From assembly GCF_026626335.1 (NCBI RefSeq), contig NZ_JAPNTZ010000019.1:124001-188000 (forward strand): a stretch of DNA of 64,000 nt. The letters run 5' to 3'. This DNA is from Paractinoplanes pyxinae (GTDB taxonomy: Bacteria > Actinomycetota > Actinomycetes > Mycobacteriales > Micromonosporaceae). The first letter of the stretch is position 1. Each line of letters opens with the position of its first letter. Shown one piece after another: positions 51,555 to 60,962 of this stretch. The translations under genes were made by a program, and so were the position numbers. Under the pieces are notes generated by a model. The model was not told the origin of the DNA and made no database searches. It saw only the letters and a list, made by a program, of their open reading frames with translations.

Positions 51555-51569
51555 GTCTCAAGTTGAGAC
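51555..51569. promoter_or_regulatory. Palindromic site GTCTCAAGTTGAGAC (site 1)
   Basis: This is a perfect 7-bp inverted repeat with a 1-nt centre, between the activator gene and the operon. A related copy, GACTCAATGTGAGACC, occurs at 51835-51850 just upstream of the hydroxylase gene. The pair are candidate binding sites for the divergent activator. Confidence 0.6.
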
Positions 51570-51603
51570 CGGCGCATCCACGCGTCCGGGGTGGACTCGG
51601 CTC

Positions 51604-51846
51604 ATGGATGCGGCGCCCGAGACCTACAACCCGTGGACCGTCGTCAATGTGGTCTTCCACCACTTGGCTGCTCAGGGCCTGCATCCGGTGCTGGGCGGCG
51701 CGGATCCGGGCGCGCCCGCGGCCGAACTGCTGCGGGCGCTGGGGATCGAGCCGGCCGCCGAAGGTGACCGCCAGGTCGGGGAAAGAGTCAAAAAGCATCT
51801 GGCCGACATCCGCGCGGCCGTCTTCGAGGGTCCTGACTCAATGTGA
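51604..51846 (+). CDS. Small conserved protein upstream of the monooxygenase operon
   Basis: The 80-aa product begins MDAAPETYNPWTVVNVVFHH and includes HPVLGGADPGAPAAELLRAL and KKHLADIRAAVFEG. GC3 is high and the codon pattern is coding. It lies between the activator and prmA, in the operon's direction, ending 69 bp before prmA. I recall similar short proteins next to such operons but no function. Site 2 of the palindromic pair overlaps its stop codon. Confidence 0.7.
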   Translation: MDAAPETYNPWTVVNVVFHHLAAQGLHPVLGGADPGAPAAELLRALGIEPAAEGDRQVGERVKKHLADIRAAVFEGPDSM

Positions 51847-51850
51847 GACC
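51835..51850. promoter_or_regulatory. Operator-like site GACTCAATGTGAGACC (site 2)
   Basis: It matches site 1 extended by one base (GTCTCAAGTTGAGACC) at 13 of 16 positions and is also followed by GCCGC/GGCGC. It sits 66 bp before prmA, so a second promoter or looped control of the operon is possible. Confidence 0.45.
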
Positions 51851-51915
51851 GCCGCTCACCGGCCGGTGGGTTCTGATGCGTCGGGTAGGACGCAGTCAAG
51901 GATGAGGAGTGACTC

Positions 51916-53565
51916 ATGAGTCGGCAGAGCGTGGCCAAGGCTCATCAGAAGATCCAGGAGCTGTCCTGGGAACCGATGTACCACCAGCCGGTCTCGCACT
52001 ACGGAACCGACTACACGTTCCGCAAGGCGCAGAAGAAGGACCCGCTCAAGCAGGTGCTGCGGTCGTACTTCCCGATGCAGGAGGAGAAGGACCACCGGGT
52101 GTACGGCGCGTCGGACGGCGCGATCCGCGGCAACATGTTCCGCCAGGTGCAGGAGCGCTGGCTGGAGTGGCAGAAGCTGTTCCTGTCGATCATCCCGCTG
52201 CCGGAGATCTCGGCCGCCCGCGCCATGCCGCTGCTGTTCCGCAACGTGCCCAACCCGGAACTGCACAACGGCCAGGCCATCCAGATGATCGACGAGGTCC
52301 GGCACTCGACGATCCAGCAGAACCTCAAGCGCCTGTACATGAACAACTACATCGACCCGGCCGGCTTCAACTCGAGCCTGCGCAACTTCCAGAACGACTA
52401 CTGCGGCACGATCGGCCGCCAGTTCGCCGAGGGTTTCATCACCGGTGACGCGATCACCGCGGCCAGCATCTATCTGACGATCGTGGCCGAGACGGCGTTC
52501 ACCAACACCCTGTTCGTCGCGATGCCGGCCGAGGCCGCCGCGAACGGCGACTACCTGCTGCCGACGGTGTTCCACTCGGTGCAGTCGGACGAGTCCCGGC
52601 ACATCTCCAACGGCTACGCGACGCTGCTGATGGCGCTGGCCGACGAGGGCAACCACCAGCTGCTCGAGCGCGACCTGCGCTATGCCTGGTGGAACAACCA
52701 CCGCGTGGTCGACGCCGCGATCGGCACGTTCATCGAGTACGGCACCAAGGACCGCCGCAAGGACCGTGAGTCGTACGCGGAAATGTGGCGCCGCTGGATC
52801 TACGACGACTACTACCGCTCGTACCTGGTGCCGTTGGAGAAGTACGGCCTGGTCATCCCGCACGACCTGATCGAGGAGTCGTGGAACCAGATCTGGCACA
52901 AGGGCTACGTGCACGAGGTGGCGCAGTTCTTCGCGACCGGCTGGCTGGCCAACTACTGGCGGATCGACCCGATGACCGACAAGGACTTCGAGTGGTTCGA
53001 GTCGAAGTACCCGGGCTGGTACGACCGGTACGGCAAGTGGTGGGAGAACTACAACCGCTTGAGTACGCCCAACGGGCACCACCCGATCGTGGCCGAGGAC
53101 GTCGACTACCAGTACCCGCACCGCTGCTGGACCTGCATGGTGCCGTGCCTGGTGCGCGAGGACATGGTGATGGCCGAGGTCGACGGCCAGTGGCGCACGT
53201 ACTGCCACGAGGCCTGCCGCTGGACCGACGTCGAGGCGTTCCGCCCGGTCTACCAGGGCCGGCAGACGCCGAACATGGGCCAGCTGATCGGCGCCCGCGA
53301 GTGGGAGACGCTGTACCACGGCTGGAACTGGGCCGACGTGGTCTCCGACATGGGCTTCGTCCGCGACGACGGCAAGACGATGGTCGCGCAGCCGCACCTG
53401 AACCTGGACGACCCGAAGAAGATGTGGACGCTGGACCACCTGCGCCGCATGCCCAACCTGCAGAGCCCGAACGTGCTGCTCAACCAGATGACGGAGGAGG
53501 AGCGGGCGGCGTTCCACGCGAACTACATCAAGGGCGGTCCAGCCGGAAGGCCGGCACGGGACTGA
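51916..53565 (+). CDS. prmA: Binuclear iron monooxygenase hydroxylase, large subunit
   Basis: The 549-aa protein matches MimA/PrmA of soluble diiron monooxygenases from its first residues (MSRQSVAKAHQKIQELSWEP). It carries both ExxH iron-binding motifs: MIDEVRH (Glu127, His130) and SDESRH (Glu226, His229). The C-terminal HRCWTCMVPCLVREDM and YCHEACRW are family features. The enzyme inserts oxygen into substrates such as propane, acetone or phenol. It heads the prmABCD order (GAGGAGTGACTC before ATG). Confidence 0.95.
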   Translation: MSRQSVAKAHQKIQELSWEPMYHQPVSHYGTDYTFRKAQKKDPLKQVLRSYFPMQEEKDHRVYGASDGAIRGNMFRQVQERWLEWQKLFLSIIPLPEISAARAMPLLFRNVPNPELHNGQAIQMIDEVRHSTIQQNLKRLYMNNYIDPAGFNSSLRNFQNDYCGTIGRQFAEGFITGDAITAASIYLTIVAETAFTNTLFVAMPAEAAANGDYLLPTVFHSVQSDESRHISNGYATLLMALADEGNHQLLERDLRYAWWNNHRVVDAAIGTFIEYGTKDRRKDRESYAEMWRRWIYDDYYRSYLVPLEKYGLVIPHDLIEESWNQIWHKGYVHEVAQFFATGWLANYWRIDPMTDKDFEWFESKYPGWYDRYGKWWENYNRLSTPNGHHPIVAEDVDYQYPHRCWTCMVPCLVREDMVMAEVDGQWRTYCHEACRWTDVEAFRPVYQGRQTPNMGQLIGAREWETLYHGWNWADVVSDMGFVRDDGKTMVAQPHLNLDDPKKMWTLDHLRRMPNLQSPNVLLNQMTEEERAAFHANYIKGGPAGRPARD

Positions 53566-54599
53566 TGGGAGAGAAGCACCGGGTCCGATTCGAGCCCGTC
53601 GGGATCGAGATCGAGGTCGACGAGGAGCAGACCGTGCTGCGTTCCGCGTCCGAGCAGGGGCTGATGCTCATGCACGGGTGCAAGGAGGGCCAGTGCGCCG
53701 CCTGCAAGTCGTTCGTCCTCGACGGTGACGACATCGAGCTCGACCGTTACTCCACGTTCGCGCTGCCCGACTACGAGAAGGAGGAAGGCTTCACGCTGCT
53801 GTGCCGGGCGCACGTGTACGAGGACGTGACGATCGAACTGCTCAACTTCGACGAGGAGATGATCCGCTCGGGGCTGCCCATCCAGAACGCGGTGGCCGAG
53901 GTCGTGGCGATCAACCACGTGACCCACGACCTTCGGCACCTCGTGCTGCGGCTCATCGAGCCGGCCGAGATCACGTTCTTCCCGGGGCAGTACATGGACA
54001 TTCAAGTTCCCGGTACGGACGTCACGCGCTCGTTCTCGATGGCGAGCACGAACGGCCGGCAACTCGAATTCGTCATCAAGGTCTACCCGGATGGGATCTT
54101 CTCGTCCTATCTCGACACCAAGCTGAAGGTCGGGGACCGCCTCGACCTGACCGGCCCGTTCGGCGTCTTCACGCTGCGCGACGCCCCCGATCGCGACCTG
54201 ATCTTCATCGGTGGCGGGGCCGGGCTGGCGCCGATCCTGGCGTTGCTGCGGTCGATGGCGGAGCGCGGCATCGACCGCAAGGCCGTGTTCTATTACGGAG
54301 CCCGTACGGCGCAAGATCTTTGCTTTGTCGAGGAGATCGAGGCGCTGCGCGACAAGCTCCCGGGCTTCAAGTTCATCCCCGCGCTCAGTGAGCCGGTCGA
54401 GGGCGCGGACTGGGCCGGCGAGACAGGCTTCATCACCGACGTGCTGCGGCGGCACGGGCTCGACCTGAAGAAGGCCCACGCGTACCTGTGCGGCCCGCCG
54501 CCGATGGTCGAGGCGGCCATGCCGCTGCTGGCCCAGCTCGGCACGCCCGAGAAGCACATCTACTACGACAAGTTCACGACGACAGGTGGGGAGGATTGA
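53565..54599 (+). CDS. prmB: Monooxygenase reductase (2Fe-2S, FAD, NADH)
   Basis: The 344-aa protein has an N-terminal plant-type ferredoxin domain (Cys39, Cys44, Cys47, Cys80 in GCKEGQCAACKS and LLCRAH). An FAD domain (RSFSMAST, GIFSSYLDTKLKVGD) and an NADH domain (FIGGGAGLAPILALL, YLCGPPPMVEAAM) follow. It passes electrons from NADH to the diiron hydroxylase. Its ATG shares one base with the prmA stop (TGATG), giving coupled translation. Confidence 0.96.
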   Translation: MGEKHRVRFEPVGIEIEVDEEQTVLRSASEQGLMLMHGCKEGQCAACKSFVLDGDDIELDRYSTFALPDYEKEEGFTLLCRAHVYEDVTIELLNFDEEMIRSGLPIQNAVAEVVAINHVTHDLRHLVLRLIEPAEITFFPGQYMDIQVPGTDVTRSFSMASTNGRQLEFVIKVYPDGIFSSYLDTKLKVGDRLDLTGPFGVFTLRDAPDRDLIFIGGGAGLAPILALLRSMAERGIDRKAVFYYGARTAQDLCFVEEIEALRDKLPGFKFIPALSEPVEGADWAGETGFITDVLRRHGLDLKKAHAYLCGPPPMVEAAMPLLAQLGTPEKHIYYDKFTTTGGED

Positions 54600-55768
54600 T
54601 GACGACCGCGACGGAACGCAGCGTTCCCAAGCCCGTCTTCACCGACGCCGAGGCCGGCGCCAAGGAGTTCCCGGACTCCCGGGCTCGGCGGTTCAACTAC
54701 TTCGTACCGCAGAAGCGCAAGCAGACCCACTACGAGGACGTCACCGTCGAGGTGCAGCCCGACCCGCGGCACTACCTCGCGCAGGGCTGGCTGTACGGGT
54801 TCTCCGACGGCAAGGGCGGCTACCCGCTCGACTGGACCGTGCTCAAGGCCTGGGGCAGCGACCGCCCCGAGCCGGAACGAGGACCGGGCACGGGCGGCCA
54901 GGGCTACGAGTGGCCGGCCCACGGCTGGCACGAGTTCCGTGACCCCAATGAGGAGTGGGAACTCTCGCTGTACCGCTACAACGCCAATGTCGTCCGCCAG
55001 TTGCAGGCCAACGTCGACGCGGCCAAGCAGGCCAAGGCGTTCGCCCAGTGGAACCCGAACTGGGTGCGCTTCGTGCAGCAGCACGTGGGCGCGTGGATGC
55101 ACGTCGACCACGGCCTCGGCCTCTACCTGTTCGCCAACGCCAACCGGCGCGGCCCGACCAACATGCACAACACCGCCATCGCCGTGAACAGCATGCACCT
55201 GATCCGCGCCGCCCAAGATTTGGCTCTCTATCAACTCACCCTGAGCGAAGAGGTGGAAGGCTTCGACGGTACGGCTCACCTGGAGACGTGGAACTCGGAC
55301 CCCGCCTGGCAGGGCGTCCGCGAGATGGCCGAGCGGCTGACCGCCACCGGCGACTGGGCCGAGGCGGTCTTCGCGGCCAACGTGGTCTTCCAGCCCCTGG
55401 TCGGCGAGCTGTTCCGCAGCCAGCTGGTGATGCAGGCGGCGCCGCGCAACGGCGATTTCGTCACCCCGACCGTCGTGGGCGCCGAGGAGTACGACTTCTC
55501 CGAGCGCGACCTGCGCTACACGCGGGCGATCTTCGAACTGCTGACCAACGACCGTGAGTTCGCCGAGCACAACAGCCGGATCCTCAACACGTGGCTGGCC
55601 GATTGGACCGGGCAGGCCATAGGCGCCGCACGCGCGATGCAACCGCTCTGGTCGCAGCCGGACGCCAAGCCGGCCCGCTTCGAGGACGCGCTCGACCGGG
55701 TCAAGAGCCGCTTCGCCGGCGTCGTCGAGGACCTCAGCCTGGACCTTCCGAAGGAGCTGGAGCGGTGA
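54599..55768 (+). CDS. prmC: Monooxygenase hydroxylase, small subunit
   Basis: The 389-aa protein is the beta subunit of the hydroxylase: RARRFNYFVPQKRKQTHYED, VEVQPDPRHYLAQGWLYGF, HVGAWMHVDHGLGLYLFA, SEEVEGFDGTAHLETW. It keeps the ferritin-like helical fold but lacks the iron ligands, as expected. It is required for the (alpha-beta) hydroxylase core. TGATG links it to prmB and its stop overlaps prmD. Confidence 0.95.
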   Translation: MTTATERSVPKPVFTDAEAGAKEFPDSRARRFNYFVPQKRKQTHYEDVTVEVQPDPRHYLAQGWLYGFSDGKGGYPLDWTVLKAWGSDRPEPERGPGTGGQGYEWPAHGWHEFRDPNEEWELSLYRYNANVVRQLQANVDAAKQAKAFAQWNPNWVRFVQQHVGAWMHVDHGLGLYLFANANRRGPTNMHNTAIAVNSMHLIRAAQDLALYQLTLSEEVEGFDGTAHLETWNSDPAWQGVREMAERLTATGDWAEAVFAANVVFQPLVGELFRSQLVMQAAPRNGDFVTPTVVGAEEYDFSERDLRYTRAIFELLTNDREFAEHNSRILNTWLADWTGQAIGAARAMQPLWSQPDAKPARFEDALDRVKSRFAGVVEDLSLDLPKELER

Positions 55769-56142
55769 CACAGCAGTTCAAGACGGCCGAGAGCCCCTTC
55801 AAGAGCGACAACACGCCGTCCAACATGTGCGGCTTCACGCTGATGAACAACCAGATCGGCGTCGTCGTGGCCGAGGTGATGAAGACCAAGGACGGCGTAC
55901 GCGTGACGCCGTTGCCCTCGATGATCCGGGTCGATGCCACGAACCGGATGGACGTCGTCTACGACGAGGTGTCCGAGGCGCTCGGCGAGGAGCCCGGCTT
56001 CTTCGACATGGCCCAGTTCGAGGAGAGCATGTCGACCCACTACGGCCGCATGATCCACGAGGACGACCGGACGATCATGTTCGCCAACCCCGAGGACGCC
56101 GCGGAGTACATCGGTTTCGACCTCAAAGCTGAATCGAGGTAA
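55765..56142 (+). CDS. prmD: Monooxygenase coupling/effector protein
   Basis: The 125-aa protein is the cofactorless MmoB-like effector: NNQIGVVVAEVMKTKDGVRV, SMIRVDATNRMDVVYDEVSE, TIMFANPEDAAEYIGFDL. It binds the hydroxylase and couples electron flow to oxygenation. It starts at GTG 55765 within the prmC stop (GTGA), so its level tracks the hydroxylase. Confidence 0.94.
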   Translation: MTQQFKTAESPFKSDNTPSNMCGFTLMNNQIGVVVAEVMKTKDGVRVTPLPSMIRVDATNRMDVVYDEVSEALGEEPGFFDMAQFEESMSTHYGRMIHEDDRTIMFANPEDAAEYIGFDLKAESR

Positions 56143-56145
56143 GGC

Positions 56146-57216
56146 ATGTACGAAAAGGACGGAGAGAAGTACTTCGTCGTCGACAGCCACATGCACTACT
56201 GGAACGCCGGGCCCGACAACTGGGTGCCGGGGGCCGAGCAGTACGCCAAGGGCTGGATCGAGTGCTTCCACGCCTACCAGGGCCTCGGCCCGCCGGAGAC
56301 GCACTGGCCGATCGAGAAGTTCATGTCGTACACCGAGGACGACCTGATGAAGGACGTCTTCCAGGACGGGTACGTCGACGTGGCGATCTTCCAGCCGACG
56401 TACCTGACCGAGTGGTACCGCGAGGGCTTCAACACCACCGAGAAGAACGCCGCCCTCGGCGCCAAGCACCCCGGCAAGTTCATCGCCAACACCCGGTTCG
56501 ACCCGCGCGACGGCGACGACGGCCTCAAGAAGCTGGAGGAGAACGTCGCCCGGTACGGCAGCATCGGGCTCAAGCTCTACACGGCCGAGTGGAACAACGG
56601 CTCGCGCGGCTGGACGCTGAAGGACCCGGCCGCCTACCGCTACCTCGAGAAGGCCCAGGAACTCGGCATCAAGAACGTCCACGTGCACAAGGGCCCGACG
56701 ATCTGGCCGCTCGACAAGGACGCGTTCGACGTCTCCGACGTGGACCACGCCGCGACCGACTTCCCGCAGCTCAACTTCATCGTCGAGCACGTCGGCCTGC
56801 CCCGCATCGAGGACTTCTGCTTCATGGCCACGCAGGAGCCCAACGTGTACGCGGGTCTGTCAGTGGTCATCGGCGGTCTGATGCACGCCCGGCCCAAGTT
56901 CTTCGCCAAGGTGATGGGCGAGCTGCTGTTCTGGGTCGGCGAGGACAAGATGACCTTCGGCAGCGACTACGGCATCTGGGAGCCGAAGTGGCAGATCGAG
57001 GGCTTCGTCGACTGGGACTACCCGAGCGACGAGTTCAGCGACTACCCCCGGGTGACGACCGCGACCAAGAAGAAGATCCTCGGGCTCAACGCGGCCAAGC
57101 TGTACGGCATCGAGGTGCCCCAGGAATTCCAGCTCGATCAGGGCGAGGGTGAGCCGGCGGCCCGGGACGACTCGGTCGGCGTCAGCTCGGCGTCGCCGGC
57201 AGCCTCGCTCGGATGA
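56146..57216 (+). CDS. Metal-dependent amidohydrolase of the monooxygenase operon
   Basis: The 356-aa protein has the amidohydrolase-2 TIM-barrel: Asp13-His15-His17 in VVDSHMHYW, NVHVHKGPTIWPL, FIVEHVGLPRIEDF, and the final FGSDYGIWEPKW. A related gene accompanies prm/mim operons in other actinobacteria. It may hydrolyse a product of the oxygenated substrate, though the reaction has not been defined as far as I know. A 3-bp gap separates it from prmD and it overlaps the DUF59 gene by ATGA. Confidence 0.93.
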   Translation: MYEKDGEKYFVVDSHMHYWNAGPDNWVPGAEQYAKGWIECFHAYQGLGPPETHWPIEKFMSYTEDDLMKDVFQDGYVDVAIFQPTYLTEWYREGFNTTEKNAALGAKHPGKFIANTRFDPRDGDDGLKKLEENVARYGSIGLKLYTAEWNNGSRGWTLKDPAAYRYLEKAQELGIKNVHVHKGPTIWPLDKDAFDVSDVDHAATDFPQLNFIVEHVGLPRIEDFCFMATQEPNVYAGLSVVIGGLMHARPKFFAKVMGELLFWVGEDKMTFGSDYGIWEPKWQIEGFVDWDYPSDEFSDYPRVTTATKKKILGLNAAKLYGIEVPQEFQLDQGEGEPAARDDSVGVSSASPAASLG

Positions 57217-57899
57217 CCGCCACGACCACGGGTTCGCGCATCTTGGCCGCTCTGGCCGAGGTGCGCGACCCGGAGCTGGACGAGCCCATCACCACGCTCG
57301 GCTTCGTCGCGTCGGCCGTGGTGACCGAGGACGGCGCGGCCGAGGTGCATCTGCGGCTGCCGACCTACTTCTGTGCGCCCAATTTCGCGTACCTCATGGT
57401 GGCCGACGCCTACGACCAGGTGGCCGCTCTGGGTTATCGGACCCACGTCGTTCTCGATGATCACTTCGCGTCGGAGGCCATCAACGAGGGTGTGGCGGCT
57501 CGGGCCGGGTTCGTGAAGTCGTTCGACGGGGAGGCCGTCGACGAGCTGGACTCGCTTCGCGCGGACTTCCTGCGCAAGGCCGTGCTGGCCGGGACTGACG
57601 CGGTGTGCCGGCCCCTCGCCGGCTTCCCGCTGGCGACCATGACGCTCGGCGACGTGCCCGCTTCCCCCGCGCTGAGCCGTTTGAAAAGGCGGCGGCGGGA
57701 TCTCGGGCTCCCCTGCACCGACGACACGCCCCTGCTCATCGACCCGAAGACCGGCGCCGCGGTCGGCGCCGACGAGGTTCCGCTGCATCTGCGCAAGGCG
57801 CGTCTGACCCGCACTTCGCTGGATGCCAACACCGGAATCTGCCGCGGCATGCTGCGGCACCGCTACGACACCGACGGTCAGGGCGAAGTGGCCCTTTAA
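57213..57899 (+). CDS. DUF59/MIP18-like iron-sulfur or metal assembly protein
   Basis: The 228-aa protein begins with a DUF59 domain (LAEVRDPELDEPITTLGFV; Cys54 in LPTYFCAPNFAYLMVADAYD). A longer C-terminal region specific to these operons follows (GFPLATMTLGDVPASPALSR, GICRGMLRHRYDTD). DUF59 proteins take part in Fe-S or metal-centre assembly, so it may help fit the diiron site or the PrmB cluster. It is coupled to the amidohydrolase and lies 10 bp before groEL. Confidence 0.88.
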   Translation: MTATTTGSRILAALAEVRDPELDEPITTLGFVASAVVTEDGAAEVHLRLPTYFCAPNFAYLMVADAYDQVAALGYRTHVVLDDHFASEAINEGVAARAGFVKSFDGEAVDELDSLRADFLRKAVLAGTDAVCRPLAGFPLATMTLGDVPASPALSRLKRRRRDLGLPCTDDTPLLIDPKTGAAVGADEVPLHLRKARLTRTSLDANTGICRGMLRHRYDTDGQGEVAL

Positions 57900-57909
57900 G
57901 GAGACCCCG

Positions 57910-59604
57910 ATGGCCAAGGAACTTCGTTACGGCACGGACGCGCGCGTCCTGCTGCAGACCGGCGTCGACAAGCTGGCCGAGGCGGTCAAGTCGACGCTCG
58001 GGCCCAAGGGCCGCAACGTCATCATCGAGAAGATCACCGGCTCGCCCGTGGTCACCAACGACGGCGTCACCATCGCGCGCGAGATCCACCTCAAGGACCA
58101 GTTCGAGAACATGGGCGCACAGCTGGTCAAGGAAGCCGCGATCAAGACCAACGACATCGTCGGCGACGGCACCACCACCGCCACCGTGATCGCCCAGGCC
58201 ATCGTCCGTGAGGGGATGTCGGCCATCGGCGCCGGGGCCAACCCCGTACTCGTGAAACGCGGGGTCGACCTGGCCGTCGACCGCCTGGTCGAGCGCCTGC
58301 AGACGACCGCCCACCGGGCGAGCACCGAACAGGAACTGACGCGGGTGGCGGCCATCTCGGCCAACGACGACGACGTGGTCGGCGCGGTGATCGCCAAGGC
58401 GCTGCACACGGTGGGCGACGGCGGCATCGTGACCGTCGAGGAGTCGCAGCGGCACGGGATGAGCGTCGACTTCGTCGAGGGCTTCGAGTTCGACAACGGC
58501 TACCTGTCGCCCTACATGGTCACCGACCCGGGACGGCTGCAGGCGATCGTCGACGACCCGTACATCCTGCTGTGCAGCGAGAAGATCACCAAGGTGCAAC
58601 AGCTCATGCCGCTGCTCGACAAGATCATGCGGGCCCCGCGGCCGCTGATCATCATCGCCGAGAACGTGGAGGGCACCGCCCTGTCGATGCTCACCCACAA
58701 CCACGTCAACGGCATCTTCCAGTGCGTCGCCGTACGGGCTCCCGGTTTCGGCGACCGCCGGCTGCACAAGCTCGAGGACATCGCCGCGATCACCGGCGGC
58801 GCCGTCTTCAGCCGGCATTCCGGCTTCACGCTCGAGACGATGACCCTCGACCAGCTCGGCCGGGCCGGTCAGGTGCGGGTCGAGTCCGAGCGGACCGCGA
58901 TCATCGACGGCGGCGGCTCCCCCGACGACATCGAGTTCCGCGTCACCCAGCTGCGGGCCGAGCTGGAACGGGCCACCTTCGGCGCCGACGAGGACGTGCT
59001 GACCGAGCGCATCGGCGCCCTGACCGGCAAGGTCGCGGTGATCCACGTCGGGGCGCCGACCCCGGCCGAGCTCAAGGAGCTGCAGCACCGGGTCGAGGAC
59101 GCGTTGTCGGCCACCCGCGCCGCCATGGCCGAGGGGATCGTGGCCGGCGGCGGCGCGGCCCTGCTGCACGCAGCGGACGCGCTCGACGGCCTGGAGATCA
59201 AGGATGAGGACTACACCACCGGGGTCGAGATCGTGCGGCGCGCGCTGCCCGAACCCACCTTCCTGATCGCCACCAACGCCGGCTTCGCGGGCCAGGAGGT
59301 CGTCGCCCGGGTCTCGCAGCTGGGGCCGGACGAGGGCTTCGACGCGCTGCAGGGCCGGTTCGGCAACATGATCGAGATGGGCATCGTCGACCCGCTGCGG
59401 GTGGCCCGCTCGGCTCTGCAGAACGGCGCCTCGGTGGCCGGGCTGCTGCTGACCACCAACACGCTGGTCGCCGAGGAGCAGACGCCGTGGGGCGGCAGTC
59501 CCGCCCTGATGAGCGAGATCGGCGAGCTGGACGAGGGCCTGCGCCAGCCGTCGCCCGACTCCAGCACCCCGCAGTCGCTGGGCCTGGGCCCGTCGGTCGC
59601 CTAG
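57910..59604 (+). CDS. groEL: Operon-dedicated GroEL-type chaperonin (MimG-like)
   Basis: The 564-aa protein is a group I chaperonin: LRYGTDARVLLQTGVDKLAE, STLGPKGRNVIIEK, the ATP-site GDGTTTATVIAQ, GFEFDNGYLSPYMVTDP, and AAMAEGIVAGGGAALLHAAD. It lacks the Gly-Gly-Met C-terminal tail and ends in a Pro/Ser-rich SPDSSTPQSLGLGPSVA. In mycobacteria a specific chaperonin-like protein (MimG) is needed to fold MimA, and the same role fits here. AAGGAG precedes the ATG. No groES is nearby. Confidence 0.95.
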   Translation: MAKELRYGTDARVLLQTGVDKLAEAVKSTLGPKGRNVIIEKITGSPVVTNDGVTIAREIHLKDQFENMGAQLVKEAAIKTNDIVGDGTTTATVIAQAIVREGMSAIGAGANPVLVKRGVDLAVDRLVERLQTTAHRASTEQELTRVAAISANDDDVVGAVIAKALHTVGDGGIVTVEESQRHGMSVDFVEGFEFDNGYLSPYMVTDPGRLQAIVDDPYILLCSEKITKVQQLMPLLDKIMRAPRPLIIIAENVEGTALSMLTHNHVNGIFQCVAVRAPGFGDRRLHKLEDIAAITGGAVFSRHSGFTLETMTLDQLGRAGQVRVESERTAIIDGGGSPDDIEFRVTQLRAELERATFGADEDVLTERIGALTGKVAVIHVGAPTPAELKELQHRVEDALSATRAAMAEGIVAGGGAALLHAADALDGLEIKDEDYTTGVEIVRRALPEPTFLIATNAGFAGQEVVARVSQLGPDEGFDALQGRFGNMIEMGIVDPLRVARSALQNGASVAGLLLTTNTLVAEEQTPWGGSPALMSEIGELDEGLRQPSPDSSTPQSLGLGPSVA

Positions 59605-60852
59605 ATGGCCGTCGCTCCGCCTTTCCAGCAGATCCGGGCACGCGGCCGACTGCGGGGATCGGTCGCGTTGCTCGGCCCGGCGTTCGTCGCCGCCGTGGCC
59701 TACATCGACCCCGGCAACTTCGCCACCAACTTCACCGCCGGCGCCCAGTTCGGCTACACGCTGGCCTGGGTCATCGTGGTAGCCAATCTCAGCGCCATGC
59801 TCGTGCAGTACCTGTCGGCCAAGGCCGGCGTGGCGACCGGCCGTGACCTGCCCGAACTCTGCCGCGAGCACTTCCCCAAGCCCGTCTCGCGGGGTCTGTG
59901 GGTGCAGGCCGAGGTCATCGCGATGGCGACCGACCTGGCCGAGTTCCTGGGCGCCGCCGTCGGCCTGTACCTGCTGTTCCACGTACCGCTGTTCCCGGCC
60001 GGCCTGATCACGGCGGTCGTCGCGTTCGGCATCCTCGCGCTCGAACAGCGCGGCTACCGCCGTTTCGAGCTCGCCATAGCGGGCCTGCTCGGCATCGTCT
60101 TCCTTGGTTTCCTGTACGACTTACTGGTGGTCGGCGCCGACGCCGGGAGTCTCGCCTCGGGGCTGATCCCGCGCCTGGCCGGCGGCGACAGCCTGCTGCT
60201 GGTGTGCGGCATCATCGGCGCCACGGTCATGCCCCACGTCGTCTATCTGCACTCGGCGCTGACCAAGTCGCGGGTCGCCTGCCGGGACGACGGGGAGAAA
60301 CGCGAACTGCTGAGGTTCCAGCGGCTCGACGTCCTGATCGGGCTCGGCGCGGCCGGCCTGATCAACCTGTCGATGCTGGTCATCGCCGCGTCGCTGTTCC
60401 ACGGCACCCCGTTCGGCGACGGCGACGCGATCCAGTCCGCCCACGACGGCCTGGGCCGGCTGGTCGGCGGCGGCGCGGCCCTCGCCTTCGCGGTCGCCCT
60501 GCTGGCCAGCGGCCTGTCGTCGTCCAGCGTCGGCACGTACGCCGGTCAGGTCGTCATGCAGGGATTCATCCGCCGCCGCATCCCGCTGTTCGTGCGCCGG
60601 GCGGTGACCATGACGCCCGCCCTGGTCGTGCTCGCGCTCGGCCTGCCGCTGACCGACAGCCTGGTCGTCTCGCAAGTCGTGCTCTCGTTCGGGATCCCGT
60701 TCGCCCTGGTGCCGCTGCTGCTGCTCACCCGCCGCCGCGACATCATGGGCACCTTCGTCAACAAGCCCCTCACCACCGCCGTCGCCGCAGGCATAGCCAC
60801 ATTGATCATCGGCCTCAACGCTTTCCTGCTGTACGACACGTTTCTGAGCTGA
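59605..60852 (+). CDS. Nramp-family divalent metal transporter
   Basis: The 415-aa protein has about eleven transmembrane helices and the Nramp metal-site motifs: helix 1 YIDPGNFATNF (DPGN) and helix 6 GATVMPHVVYLHS (MPH). It carries Mn2+ or Fe2+ with protons. Its ATG follows the groEL stop without a gap (TAGATG), so it is transcribed with the diiron monooxygenase operon. Iron or manganese supply for the enzyme is a natural reading but is inference. Confidence 0.93.
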   Translation: MAVAPPFQQIRARGRLRGSVALLGPAFVAAVAYIDPGNFATNFTAGAQFGYTLAWVIVVANLSAMLVQYLSAKAGVATGRDLPELCREHFPKPVSRGLWVQAEVIAMATDLAEFLGAAVGLYLLFHVPLFPAGLITAVVAFGILALEQRGYRRFELAIAGLLGIVFLGFLYDLLVVGADAGSLASGLIPRLAGGDSLLLVCGIIGATVMPHVVYLHSALTKSRVACRDDGEKRELLRFQRLDVLIGLGAAGLINLSMLVIAASLFHGTPFGDGDAIQSAHDGLGRLVGGGAALAFAVALLASGLSSSSVGTYAGQVVMQGFIRRRIPLFVRRAVTMTPALVVLALGLPLTDSLVVSQVVLSFGIPFALVPLLLLTRRRDIMGTFVNKPLTTAVAAGIATLIIGLNAFLLYDTFLS

Positions 60853-60962
60853 GGTCAATCTGCTCCCGGTTGGCAACCCGAACGGGGTCAACCGGGAACC
60901 CGCACGTCCGATGCTCGCATCAGTGGGTAACTGCGCCCGCGACGACGGACGGGGAGGCTGCG

